NCBI GenBank assembly: GCA_020796225.1
Contig: CM036771.1
Span: 29,556,176 to 29,620,175, forward strand
From: Arion vulgaris
Taxonomy: Eukaryota; Mollusca; Gastropoda; Stylommatophora; Arionidae
Direction: 5' to 3'
DNA: 64,000 bases
Within the stretch, counting starts at the first letter, position 1. The number at the start of each line of letters is the position of its first letter. The notes beneath the pieces are model-generated. The model saw nothing but the letters and a program-made list of their open reading frames with translations, was not told the origin of the DNA and made no database searches. The translations under genes were made by a program, and so were the position numbers. Shown piece by piece: positions 35,793 to 46,872 of the stretch.

Positions 35793-35937
35793 ACCTCTGA
35801 AGTCGGAGAAGGCTCGCCTGAATGGCGAGGGCACTAATGTTAGGAAAGCAAGTCACGCAAAAATCAACTTCGAAGCCACATACTGGATGCCATGACTACG
35901 TTTGAATTCATAGCAGGCGAACGATAAGAAGAAGAAG
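35793..35937 (+). mobile_element. SINE type 3 / X tail, 5' truncated, with TSD
   Basis: The TSD ATATACCGGTT (35782-35792, 35938-35948) flanks 145 bases starting ACCTCTGAAGTCGGAGAAGG and ending GGCGAACGATAAGAAGAAGAAG. It lacks the tRNA head seen at 29204 but matches the body of that copy and the 3' end of X copy iv (44690-44846). Confidence 0.88.
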
Positions 35938-36035
35938 ATATACCGGTTGTGCTGTTCCTTTCTTGCTACACCAATCTTGAATCACAGCTCCTGCAACTAT
36001 ATAAGTGCTGGAGCATAGTTGTTAGTAAAAACATG

Positions 36036-36305
36036 CGCCGGTGTGGTGCTGGGGCCTGCAAGGGAAGCAAAGAATAGTCCCACTGCAACCTACAGTGCTA
36101 TCGTAAGATGCGACTGATGTAGGCTTTAGGGATGCAACCCTAGTAAATAAAAAGCAGCGCAGAAATCGGATGTGCTGGCGTACTTGTAGGCGCATAACTG
36201 GCACAACTTACAATCGTTCTAAGGCTCAGGTCATATACAAATCACACATAGAGTGGTTGATAAGTGGTCGATATGGAGCGTTTGAAGAAGAAGAAGAAGA
36301 AGAAG
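36036..36305 (+). mobile_element. SINE type 2
   Basis: A full-length copy starting GCGCCGGTGTGGTGCTGGGG with the core CTATCGTAAGATGCGACTG and ending in (GAA)n at 36287-36304. TSD not evident. Confidence 0.82.
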
Positions 36306-36374
36306 CATCATAGACATATTTAGGCCTCACAAATCTCCTGATTACTATCTTGTATATTGATCTGTTCTTCAACA

Positions 36375-36665
36375 GCTTGATATTAAAGAGAGTTGGTTAT
36401 TACAGAGCATAAAAATAAGGGAAATTAAATATTTCGGACAAATTAAACGACATGAGTGCCTAAATAAAATAATTTTGGAGGGAATGGTGCCTGGAAGAAG
36501 AATGAGGGGAAGACCTAGAAGACGATGGGTGCAAGATGTCACTGACGATCTGAGAATGCCTGCTGCTGACGCCGGTGAACTTGCACAGAACAGAGAGTTT
36601 GTCAGAACTGCTTTCATGGGAGTCAGGTTCCGGAAGGGACACGCTACTTGATGATGATGATGATA
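36375..36665 (+). pseudogene. LINE family F, 3' end with (GAT)n tail
   Basis: It reads KYFGQIKRHECLNKIILEG, PGRRMRGRPRRRWVQDVTDD and LAQNREFVRTAFMGVRF in one frame, then stop codons and a GATGATGATGAT tail. It is the clearest copy of this family. 5' truncated, so only the C-terminal domain remains. Confidence 0.82.
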
Positions 36666-36732
36666 TTGATCAAACGACTTCTTTTTTGGATATGTTGTGT
36701 AAAAATTAAAAGAATGACAGACTGTATTACAG

Positions 36733-37014
36733 GTGCTGAATGAGATCAAGACACAGAGAAAGCTTATCATCAATATAAGAAAGAGGCAGTCATCATTTTT
36801 AGGCATGTGATGAGGAGGGGAGGCTTAGAACACATCGTGACAACCGGTAAAATCGAGGGTAGACGAGACAGGGGAAGACAGAGAGAAAATGTTGGATAGC
36901 CTGACTTCATGGCACGGTAGAGCGTCAACATCTGAGTTGATAGCAAACACCAACGACAGAGATTTGTGGAGATCCATGATCGCCTACGCCAGCCGGCACG
37001 GCACCTGATGGTGA
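36733..37014 (+). pseudogene. LINE family A, 3' end
   Basis: It reads LNEIKTQRKLI and NIRKRQSSFLG, then after a frameshift REKMLDSLTSWHGRASTSEL and DLWRSMIAYASRHGT, ending GATGGTGATGAC. It directly precedes the 48-bp minisatellite at 37026. Confidence 0.82.
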
Positions 37015-37025
37015 TGACATTTCTC

Positions 37026-40000
37026 CTATTCTTAGTGACTGTACACATTTCTTGCCATTGGTGAACCATTCTATTCTTAGTGACTACTGTACACATTTCT
37101 TGCCATTGGTGAACCATTCTATTCTTAGTGACTTCTGTACACATTTCTTGCCATTGGTGAACCATTCTATTCTTAGTGACTTCTGTACACATTTCTTGCC
37201 ATTGGTGAACCATTCTATTCTTAGTGACTACTGTACACATTTCTTGCCATTGGTGAACCATTCTATTCTTAGTGACTACTGTACACATTTCTTGCCATTG
37301 GTGAACCATTCTATTCTTAGTGACTACTGTACACATTTCTTGCCATTGGTGAACCATTCTATTCTTAGTGACTCTGTACACTTTCTTGCCATTGGTGAAC
37401 CATTCTATTCTTAGTGACTTCTGTACACATTTCTTGCCATTGGTGAACCATTCTATTCTTAGTGACTTCTGTACACATTTCTTGCCATTGGTGAACCATT
37501 CTATTCTTAGTGACTACTGTACACATTTCTTGCCATTGGTGAACCATTCTATTCTTAGTGACTACTGTACACATTTCTTGCCATTGGTGAACCATTCTAT
37601 TCTTAGTGACTACTGTACACATTTCTTGCCATTGGTGAACCATTCTATTCTTAGTGACTACTGTACACATTTCTTGCCATTGGTGAACCATTCTATTCTT
37701 AGTGACTTCTGTACACATTTCTTGCCATTGGTGAACCATTCTATTCTTAGTGACTACTGTACACATTTCTTGCCATTGGTGAACCATTCTATTCTTAGTG
37801 ACTACTGTACACATTTCTTGCCATTGGTGAACCATTCTATTCTTAGTGACTTCTGTACACATTTCTTGCCATTGGTGAACCATTCTATTCTTAGTGACTA
37901 CTGTACACATTTCTTGCCATTGGTGAACCATTCTATTCTTAGTGACTACTGTACACATTTCTTGCCATTGGTGAACCATTCTATTCTTAGTGACTTCTGT
38001 ACACATTTCTTGCCATTGGTGAACCATTCTATTCTAAGTGACTACTGTACACATTTCTTGCCATAGTGAACCATTCTATTCTTAGTGACTACTGTACACA
38101 TTTCTTGCCATTGGTGAACCATTCTATTCTTAGTGACTACTGTACACATTTCTTGCCATTGGTGAACCATTCTATTCTTAGTGACTTCTGTACACATTTC
38201 TTGCCATTGGTGAACCATTCTATTCTTAGTGACTACTGTACACATTTCTTGCCATTGGTGAACCATTCTATTCTTAGTGACTACTGTACCATTTCTTGCC
38301 ATTGTGAACCATTCTATTCTTAGTGACTACTGTCACATTTCTTGCCATTGGTGAACCATTCTATTCTTAGTGACTACTGTACACATTTCTTGCCATTGGT
38401 GAACCATTCTATTCTTAGTGACTACTGTAAACATTTCTTGCCATTGGTGAACCATTCTATTCTTAGTGACTACTGTACACATTTCTTGCCATTGGTGAAC
38501 CATTCTATTCTTAGTGACTTCTGTACACATTTCTTGCCATTGGTGAACCATTCTATTCTTAGTGACTACTGTACACATTTCTTGCCATTGGTGAACCATT
38601 CTATTCTTAGTGACTTCTGTATACATTTCTTACCATTGGTGAACCATTCTATTCTTAGTGACTACTGTACACATTTCTTGCCATTGTGAACCATTCTATT
38701 CTTAGTGACTCTGTACACATTTTCTTGCCCATTGGTGAACCATTCTATTCTTAGTGACTACTGTACACATTTCTTGCCATTGGTGAACCATTCTATTCTT
38801 AGTGACTTCTGTACACATTTCTTGCCATTGGTGAACCATTCTATTCTTAGTGACTACTGTACACATTTCTTGCCATTGGTGAACCATTCTATTCTTAGTG
38901 ACTACTGTACACATTTCTTGCCCATTGGTGAACCATTCTATTCTTAGTGACTACTGTACACATTTCTTGCCATTGGTGAACCATTCTATTCTTAGTGACT
39001 TCTGTACACATTTCTTGCCATTGGTGAACCATTCTATTCTTAGTGACTTCTGTACACATTTCTTGCCATTGGTGAACCATTCTATTCTTAGTGACTACTG
39101 TACACATTTCTTGCCATTGGTGAATCATTATATTCTTAGTGACTACTGTACACATTTCTTGCCATTGGTGAATCATTATATTCTTAGTGACTACTGTACA
39201 CATTTCTTGCCATTGGTGAACCATTCTATTCTTAGTGACTACTGTACACATTTCTTGCCATTGGTGAACCATTCTATTCTTAGTGACTACTGTACACATT
39301 TCTTGCCATTGGTGAACCATTCTATTCTTAGTGACTACTGTACACATTTCTTGCCATTGGTGAACCATTCTATTCTTAGTGACTACTGTACAATTTCTTG
39401 CCATTGGTGAACCATTCTATTCTTAGTGACTACTGTACACATTTCTTGCCATTGGTGAACCATTCTATTCTTAGTGACTACTGTAAACATTTCTTGCCAT
39501 TGGTGAACCATTCTATTCTTAGTGACTTCTGTACACATTTCTTGCCATTGGTGAACCATTCTATTCTTAGTGACTACTGTACACATTTCTTGCCATTGGT
39601 GAACCATTCTATTCTTAGTGACTACTGTAAACATTTCTTGCCATTGGTGAACCATTCTATTCTTAGTGACTACTGTACACATTTCTTGCCATTGGTGAAC
39701 CATTCTATTCTTAGTGACTTCTGTATACATTTCTTACCATTGGTGAACCATTCTATTCTTAGTGACTACTGTACACATTTCTTGCCATTGGTGAACCATT
39801 CTATTCTTAGTGACTTCTGTATACATTTCTTACCATTGGTGAACCATTCTATTCTTAGTGACTACTGTAAACATTTCTTGCCATTGGTGAACCATTCTAT
39901 TCTTAGTGACTACTGTACACATTTCTTGCCCATTGGTGAACCATTCTATTCTTAGTGACTACTGTCACATTTCTTGCCATTGGTGAACCATTCTATTCTT

Positions 40001-41772
40001 AGTGACTTCTGTACACATTTCTTGCCATTGGTGAACCATTCTATTCTTAGTGACTACTGTACACATTTCTTGCCATTGGTGAACCATTCTATTCTTAGTG
40101 ACTCTTCACATTTCTTGCCCATTGGTGAACCATTCTATTCTTAGTGACTACTTCACATTTCTTGCCATTGGTGAACCATTCTATTCTTAGTGACTTCTGT
40201 ACACATTTCTTGCCATTGGTGAACCATTCTATTCTTAGTGACTACTGTACACATTTCTTGCCATTGGTGAACCATTCTATTCTTAGTGACTACTGTACAC
40301 ATTTCTTGCCATTGGTGAATCATTATATTCTTAGTGACTACTGTACACATTTCTTGCCATTGGTGAATCATTATATTCTTAGTGACTACTGTACACATTT
40401 CTTGCCATTGGTGAACCATTCTATTCTTAGTGACTTCTGTACAATTTCTTGCCATTGGTGAACCATTCTATTCTTAGTGACTTCTGTACACATTTCTTGC
40501 CATTGGTGAACCATTCTATTCTTAGTGACTACTGTAAACATTTCTTGCCATTGGTGAACCATTCTATTCTTAGTGACTTCTGTACACATTTCTTGCCATT
40601 GGTGAACCATTCTATTCTTAGTGACTACTGTACACATTTCTTGCCATTGGTGAACCATTCTATTCTTAGTGACTACTGTACACATTTCTTGTGATTGGTG
40701 AACCATTCTATTCTTAGTGACTCTGTACATTTCTTGCCATTGGTGAACCATTCTATTCTTAGTGACTTCTGTACACATTTCTTGCCATTGGTGAACCATT
40801 CTATTCTTAGTGACTACTGTACACATTTCTTGCCATTGGTGAACCATTCTATTCTTAGTGACTACTGTACACATTTCTTGCCATTGGTGAACCATTCTAT
40901 TCTTAGTGACTACTGTACACATTTCTTGCCATTGGTGAACCATTCTATTCTTAGTGACTTCTGTACACATTTCTTGCCATTGGTGAACCATTCTATTCTT
41001 AGTGACTACTGTACACATTTCTTGCCATTGGTGAACCATTCTATTCTTAGTGACTTCTGTACACATTTCTTGCCATTGGTGAACCATTCTATTCTTAGTG
41101 ACTACTGTGCATTTCTTGCCATTGGTGAACCATTCTATTCTTAGTGACTTCTGTACACATTTCTTGCCATTGGTGAACCATTCTATTCTTAGTGACTACT
41201 GTACACATTTCTTGCCATTGGTGAACCATTCTATTCTTAGTGACTACTGTACACATTTCTTGCCATTGGTGAACCATTCTATTCTTAGTGACTACTGTAC
41301 ACATTTCTTGCCATTGGTGAACCATTCTATTCTTAGTGACTACTGTACACATTTCTTGCCATTGGTGAACCATTCTATTCTTAGTGACTTCTGTACACAT
41401 TTCTTGCCATTGGTGAACCATTCTATTCTTAGTGACTACTGTACACATTTCTTGCCATTGGTGAACCATTCTATTCTTAGTGACTACTGTACACATTTCT
41501 TGCCATTGGTGAACCATTCTATTCTTAGTGACTACTGTACACATTTCTTGCCATTGGTGAACCATTCTATTCTTAGTGACTACTGTAAACATTTCTTGCC
41601 ATTGGTGAACCATTCTATTCTTAGTGACTTCTGTACACATTTCTTGCCATTGGTGAACCATTCTATTCTTAGTGACTTCTGTACACATTTCTTGCCATTG
41701 GTGAACCATTCTATTCTTAGTGACTACTGTACACATTTCTTGCCATTGGTGAACCATTCTATTCTTAGTGAC
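37026..41772. repeat. 48-bp minisatellite, about 99 units
   Basis: The unit is ATTCTTAGTGACTACTGTAC followed by ACATTTCTTGCCATTGGTGA and ACCATTCT. Because 48 is divisible by three, one frame is open on each strand: LVNHSILSDYCTHFLP (plus) and RMVHQWQEMCTVVTKN (minus), 16 residues per unit, broken only where a unit carries an indel. Unit variants are TTC for TAC after GTGAC, GTAAAC or GTATAC for GTACAC, AATCATTATA, and TACCATT. No start context, splice sites or flanking coding sequence suggest a real protein. Confidence 0.97.
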
Positions 41773-42036
41773 TTCTTCTTCTTCAGACGATCCATATCGA
41801 CCACTTGTTAGCCACTCTTTGTGATTTGTATGTGATCCGAGCATAAGATCGATTGTACATTGTGCCAGTTATGCGCCTACAAGTAGGTCAGCACATCCGA
41901 TTTCTGTAACGCTTTTTATTTATTAGGGTAGCTTCCCTAGGCTCCTACATCAGTTGCCTCTTACGACATGCCATGTAGGTCGTAGTGGTACTATTCTTTT
42001 CTTCCCTAGTGGGTCCCGGTACCACACGGGCGATTG
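41773..42036 (-). mobile_element. SINE type 2 at the edge of the minisatellite, with TSD
   Basis: The 8-base TSD TTAGTGAC (41765-41772, 42037-42044) is part of the minisatellite unit. On the minus strand the SINE starts CGCCCGTGTGGTACCGGG and ends GAAGAAGAAGAA, with the core box GTCGTAAGAGGCAACTGATG. Beyond the right TSD the sequence is not array. Confidence 0.88.
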
Positions 42037-42044
42037 TTAGTGAC

Positions 42045-42234
42045 ACGAAACTAGTCACGAGTACCACATATTATATCACACTTATATTAAAACCATATAT
42101 ATTGATAGCCCATTCAATTTGCTTTCCAACCATAAATAACATGCCTTTTTTAAATGCAAGGAACTTATATGGTTGCTAGTATTGTAGCAGGTCATCATAA
42201 CATTTATTCTCTAGATCAGTGATATCTATAGTTT
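42045..42234. other. Unannotated short stretch
   Basis: AT-rich sequence with no feature recognised. Confidence 0.4.
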
Positions 42235-42480
42235 CTATAAATTGGGGCGCAAAGAGTTGGAGGTCATCGTGGAAGGTTTGCATACTGGCAAATATGAGAA
42301 GAGGAAGACCACGAAGATGATGATTTCAGGATGTAACTGATGGTGTGAGCATGACGGGTGCAGAGGTGGGACATCTGGACTAGGAGAGAGAGAGAGAGAG
42401 AGAGAGAGAATTCGAGAGCTGTTAGGGTGGCAAAGTTCTGCGCAGGTCAAGGACAAGTTATTTGATGATGATGAGTAATA
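42235..42480 (+). pseudogene. LINE family F, 3' fragment
   Basis: A degenerate C-terminal LINE reading (GRPRR-WFQDVTDG-type and MTGAEVGHLD) is followed by a (GA)n microsatellite at 42383-42409 and a GATGATGATGAG tail. Same family as 36375. Confidence 0.6.
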
Positions 42481-42605
42481 GCAGTAGCAATTGTAGTTGT
42501 TATTGTAGTAGTAGTATTAGCAATGGTACTAATAGTAGTAGCATTAGTAGCAGCTGTAGTAATAGTAGTAGTCATATTAGCAATAGTAGAAATAGTCTAC
42601 TTTGA
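42475..42605. repeat. Imperfect TAG/GTA trinucleotide repeat
   Basis: About 130 bases of interrupted AGT/TAG triplets following the LINE F tail. Noncoding. Confidence 0.8.
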
Positions 42606-42899
42606 GAACAGATATCAATACAAACTACGTATTGTTGCACCGTGCACTGTAATAAAGGGAAAACAAAACAAAGAAATGTATGTTGTCAAAATGCCTTTTC
42701 AACATTTATAATGAAAATAATTTAAACCAGATCGAAGAGATTCCAGAAATAAAAATAATTGAAAGAATAAAAAAACAAACCAGATCGTGTGCAGATTAGA
42801 TAGACATAAACACTGTGCTGTTAGCTGACAGTAAGCAAAATTATAAATAGTAATGGAACAAAAGCAGACGAGAAATGTATGGAATATGGACTAGACTTT
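42606..42899. other. Unannotated AT-rich stretch
   Basis: No ORF or repeat family recognised. Confidence 0.4.
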
Positions 42900-43170
42900 A
42901 ACCGCGTAATTTTGGTTACCATTGAACGCATGCATATTGCAATGTATATTGAAACTATAAAGCAGTTTACCCGCTCTTCGTACGGGAAATTTAGTTTAAA
43001 TCTAGTTGTAATATTTCACCACTTTTAAAGTTACATTTGTTATCTTTTTACGCTGATCTTCCGAGTCCACATAAACTGTCCCTCATTTCCAGTAAAACCT
43101 GATACAATTGAATTCCCGTGAAAGTTGAAAAATAGCAATTGGCAAATTAAATTTATTCAGATTATTAACT
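42900..43170 (+). repeat. Repeat R copy 1, left part
   Basis: The block ATATTTCACCACTTTT, TTTTACGCTGATCTTC, CATAAACTGTCCCTCATTTC and CTGATACAATTGAATTCC recurs in the same order at 48605-48790, and part of it at 46990-47130. The repeat is cut at 43170 by X copy iv and resumes at 44847. Unclassified, no ORF. Confidence 0.8.
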
Positions 43171-44846
43171 GGGGTCAAAACCATGGCAGCAACGTGCGAC
43201 AGGGTTAGTGAAGGGCGCTAATCAAGACCCTACTCCCCACCTACAGGTGTTGACCTGGTAACAGACTTTGGTTCCGGTCTGGCTAAGGGGGCAGGGATCG
43301 GGGAGAACTACAGGTAGTGGTAGTAGTGCAAGCACGGAAAAGCAATGCAGGTCCGAAAATCCATAAACAACGCACGCATCTCCTGGTGGATGTACACTTC
43401 AATTTCCCAAAGTTCTCAAAAAGTAAGAAATAGCAGCTTACGATTCGTCCGCGAACAAATGCTAACTAAACCGGAGTAAATGACCGAATTAAAGGGATGA
43501 GAGATGCATCCCAAAGCCAAGACATGGAGCGAAAACTCAGAGCTCTGGCGAGTCAAGCTCCGTGTCAGAGCAGTCCGAGTACGGTAAATGTGACGGTAGA
43601 GGTGAACACAATGGTGTTACCACAAGTAGCAGCTTCCCGTCCGATGGGAAGGCTGACACGAAGGGATGAGAGGTGCATCCAAATTAGAAAAGGACCACCT
43701 CCCCGGAGTAAAGAGCCGCAAACAAATTGAAAGGTGTAGGCTAGAATCAATAAGAAAGGTGCGTAACGAATCAAAAAGTCTCGGCGAGTATCTCGGAAAA
43801 CAGGGCAGCGCAGCATCGTGTCGCTACATGGGAAGGTATGCGGCAAACCCAGTACACGAGGCCAAGCGCAGAGAAACCTATTGGGTAAAGTTGTCCGAGC
43901 AAAAATCCTTAAGTCGCGTTCAGTGCCTAACGAAACTGCCCCCTCCTGGGACAACCGGGCAAGGTACTGTTGCAATAACAACTAACTTCCCGGAAGAACT
44001 GAGGTGGGTGATGGCGCGAGCGCAAAATTTCAGTTGCGTTGCTAGCGCCGATTGAAACGACCTCTAGAATATCTGTGCGCAGCCCCAGTCTAGTGTTTCA
44101 CAGAGACAAGGAAAATACATGGTAAAATCCTTGCAAATTGCCAAGTAACGACACGCGACCCGAAGCGGCCGAAAATACTCCTACTCGGGAACAAATTCAC
44201 AGTGGATAAAAAAAAAGTATGGCCGATAATGCAAAGGCGTTGCTGATACAAACCCAAGCATTGGCTAAGGGCAATACTTTTGGACGCCGATCATCCTACA
44301 CAGATGACGTCCAAACGCCATTGCTCAGATCACATAAAGGCTAAGCATACCGCCAACATATGATCGTTTGTTTGACAAAGCAAAACAAAAAAGGTGATAC
44401 CTCCTGTGACTAGTCCTAGATGGGTCCAGATCGTTCCGGTCTTTACTTTAGCGACCTCACCCACTCAGCGCATGTAAGCCAATGCTCTTTGGCGTAGATC
44501 TAAGCCCAAATTTACGGTACTAAAAGATCATTAAAGAGTGATTATCTTACGCTGCGTATGGAACAACCTCACCTAAGGCAGGAAAGCCGTTAGAGAAGTC
44601 ACCCGTTATGCCTTCACTAAAATTAACTCTGTCCGAGAAAGAGTAACAAGGACAATAGGTCTCCTGCAACGATAACTCTTGAAGGATCTAAGCTTCAAGT
44701 ACCTCGGAAGTTGGCGAGGCTGTCCATATTGGTCGAGGATGCTTGTAAAGGGTAATGTAGGCCCACGCAAAAATCAGTCAGAAGTGCAATACCAGGCGTT
44801 ATGACTTTCCGCCTGAATTAACAGCGGGCATATGAAAGAATAAAAC
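43171..44846 (+). mobile_element. Element X copy iv, complete insertion with TSD
   Basis: The TSD ATTATTAACT (43161-43170, 44847-44856) flanks 1676 bases inserted in repeat R; the uninterrupted R site is at 48783-48796. It begins GGGGTCAAAACC and ends CAGCGGGCATATGAAAGAATAAAAC. The first about 350 bases align with copies i-iii, and the last about 155 with SINE type 3. Two short plus-strand ORFs (43497-43730 and 43666-44055) are basic but match nothing I know. No RT or transposase was seen. The TSD and the lack of TIRs suggest retroposition. Confidence 0.82.
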
Positions 44847-45393
44847 ATTATTAACTTATCGACGTGTTTAAAAAAACATTTGTCCGTATCGAACTTATAA
44901 ATAAATGTGTTTAAAATACGTTATAATAATAGTGACGTTATCATAGCATTATATGACCAGGACTTGAGCGGAAAGTAATAATCTTTGTCAAAGTCTGTAT
45001 GTAGTGTGCTGTGATATTCGTCACTTTGTTGTATTGTTTGCTTGATAAAGGCCTTGTTGGTCAAAACGTTGCTGTGTATTGTCATTGTTTTTTGGATTTT
45101 GTAAAACTACCGTGCTTTGTGATTACGCCTTTCGCCGAAAGTAACAACATGATCATGTGACAGTGAACATCGTTTCAAACATGATATGACTTTTTCGTCG
45201 ATTTCTGTAAACTACCATTTGCATTAAGTTAGAATATCTTTATAGAAACGTATAAAAAGTATATTTTATAATTTTCCCCTCTTCATATCTCTTCATATAC
45301 CTTCTTGCCAAATTTCAAGTACGCAGGATGCCCAGATATCTTCAAACAATTGAGACAGACATGAATACAATGCCATTCCAGCTTTGTTATATA
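44847..45393 (+). repeat. Repeat R copy 1, right part
   Basis: It continues R after X: AATGTGTTTAAAATACG, GTGACGTTATCATAGCATTA, GATAAAGGCCTTGTTGGTC and AACATGATCATGTGAC, ending at the mariner insertion (TA at 45394). Collinear with 48890-49390. Confidence 0.85.
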
Positions 45394-45395
45394 TA

Positions 45396-46798
45396 CGAGG
45401 CGTGTTCAAATGAAAACGGGACTTGTGGATTTATTTAAAAGTATCATACGCAAATTAACAGTTTCAACGGAATTAAACAAAGCAACCACTTGTGAATAAG
45501 AATGCACCTGGGTTCATCAGAAAAAATCTCCGTATGCATTTAGGCAAGCATCCCACTGTTTAGGTAGACGTCGAATGCCGTCCGAGAAAAAGGTGCGTGG
45601 CTGCAAATTGAACCATGTGGTCACCGCTGTCTTCACGTCTGCGTCGCTGTTGAATCGCTGTCCCTTTAGTGCTTTCTTCAACGGTTCGAACAAATGGAAA
45701 TCACACGGGGACAAATCGGGACTATAGGCTGGGTGATGAAGAACTTCCCAATTCTTCTTTGCCAATGTTTCCTGCACAATTTTTGCGACGTGCGGACGAG
45801 CGTTGTCAGCAGATCTTGCACGGCCAGGTCAGGCACATATTGTTGCAACAGAAGAAGCCATAGCCTTGCTTGATAAAGCAGTACTGACTGACCGTCGTCG
45901 GAGCATTCGTTCGCTTGCAGAAGAATTACATATGTCAATTGGGACAGCCCACATGGTTGTTCGGAAGAAATTGAACTATCGGAAGGTGTGTTCACAGTGG
46001 GTCCCACGGATGTTGACTGACCACCATAAGGAAGAACGGATGGGGTGGAGTTTGAACCACTTGATGCGTTACAGGACAGAGGGTGATGCATTTCTGTTGA
46101 GCATTGTGGCAGGTGATGAATCGTGGTGCCACCACTATGAACCGAGCAGCAAAATTGACAGCATGCAATGGAAATATCCAGGTTCACCAAAACCCAAAAA
46201 TTCAAGACACAGGTTTCTGCTGGGAAGGTTATGGTGACCGCATTTTTGACCATGAAGGGCTTTTGTTGGCCGATTTTAAGGAACCTGGTGTCAGCATCAA
46301 TGCCGCCCATTATAAAGACACTTTAGACAAGCAGCATAAGGCCATCAAGGCTAAGCGACCAGGCAAGCTTTCTCAAGGTGTGATTCTTCTCCACGACAAC
46401 GCTCGTCCGCACGTCGCAAAAATTGTGCAGGAAACATTGGCAAAGAAGAATTGGGAAGTTCTTCATCACCCAGCCTATAGTCCCGATTTGTCCCCGTGTG
46501 ATTTATATTTGTTCGGACCGTTGAAGAAAGCACTAAAGGGACAGCGATTCAACAGCGACGCAGACGTGAAGACAGCGGTGACCACATGGTTCAGTTTGCA
46601 GCCACGCACCTTTTTCTCGGACGGCATTCAACGTCTACATAAACAGTGGGATGCTTGCCTAAATGCATACGGAGATTTTTCTGATGAACCCAGGTGCATT
46701 CATATTCACAAGTGGTTGCTTTGTTTAATTCCGTTGAAACTGTTAATTTGCGTATGATACTTTTTAAATAAATCCACAAGTCCCATTTTCATTTGAAC

Positions 46799-46803
<5 letters not shown>
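45396..46803 (+). mobile_element. Mariner transposon rearranged into a foldback
   Basis: The outer ends carry GTGTTCAAATGAAAA inverted repeats at a TA site. The left arm 45396-45807 is the inverted copy of the 3' half of the element (46395-46803), covering the transposase C terminus and 3' TIR. The normal 5' end and N-terminal DNA-binding part are therefore replaced by inverted 3' sequence. A 587-base single-copy spacer lies between the arms. Arms differ at scattered positions. Confidence 0.9.
45809..46757 (+). pseudogene. Mariner DD34D transposase, N-terminally truncated
   Basis: The first frame reads RRSIRSLAEELHMSIGTAHM (second helix-turn-helix), then LSIVAGDESWCHHYEP with the first catalytic Asp. 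After a frameshift near 46196 the second frame reads VILLHDNARPHVA (second Asp) and HHPAYSPDLSPCDLYLFGP (third Asp), with exactly 34 residues between the second and third Asp, then the C-terminal WDACLNAYGDF. This family excises and inserts at TA. The first helix-turn-helix is missing and the frame is broken, so it is not functional. A partial C-terminal copy runs in reverse at 45777-45517. Confidence 0.93.

Positions 46804-46870
<67 letters not shown>
46803..46870. repeat. (TA)n microsatellite
   Basis: About 33 TA dinucleotides directly adjoin the right mariner end, which probably inserted in or beside the run. Confidence 0.95.
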
Positions 46871-46871
<1 letters not shown>

Positions 46872-46872
46872 C

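Noticed and set aside
37026..41772. CRISPR array
   Set aside because: Units are contiguous and nearly identical with no unique spacers, and the genome is eukaryotic.
37052..41844. Many ORFs of 80-249 residues on both strands
   Set aside because: They are readings of the 48-bp minisatellite, interrupted wherever a unit has an indel; no start context or flanking exons.
45045..45085. Hammerhead ribozyme in repeat R (GATAAAGGCC-TTGTT-GGTCAAAAC, also near 49030)
   Set aside because: It resembles the CUGAUGA / stem II / GAAA core, but conserved core bases differ and no paired stem III with a cleavage triplet was found.
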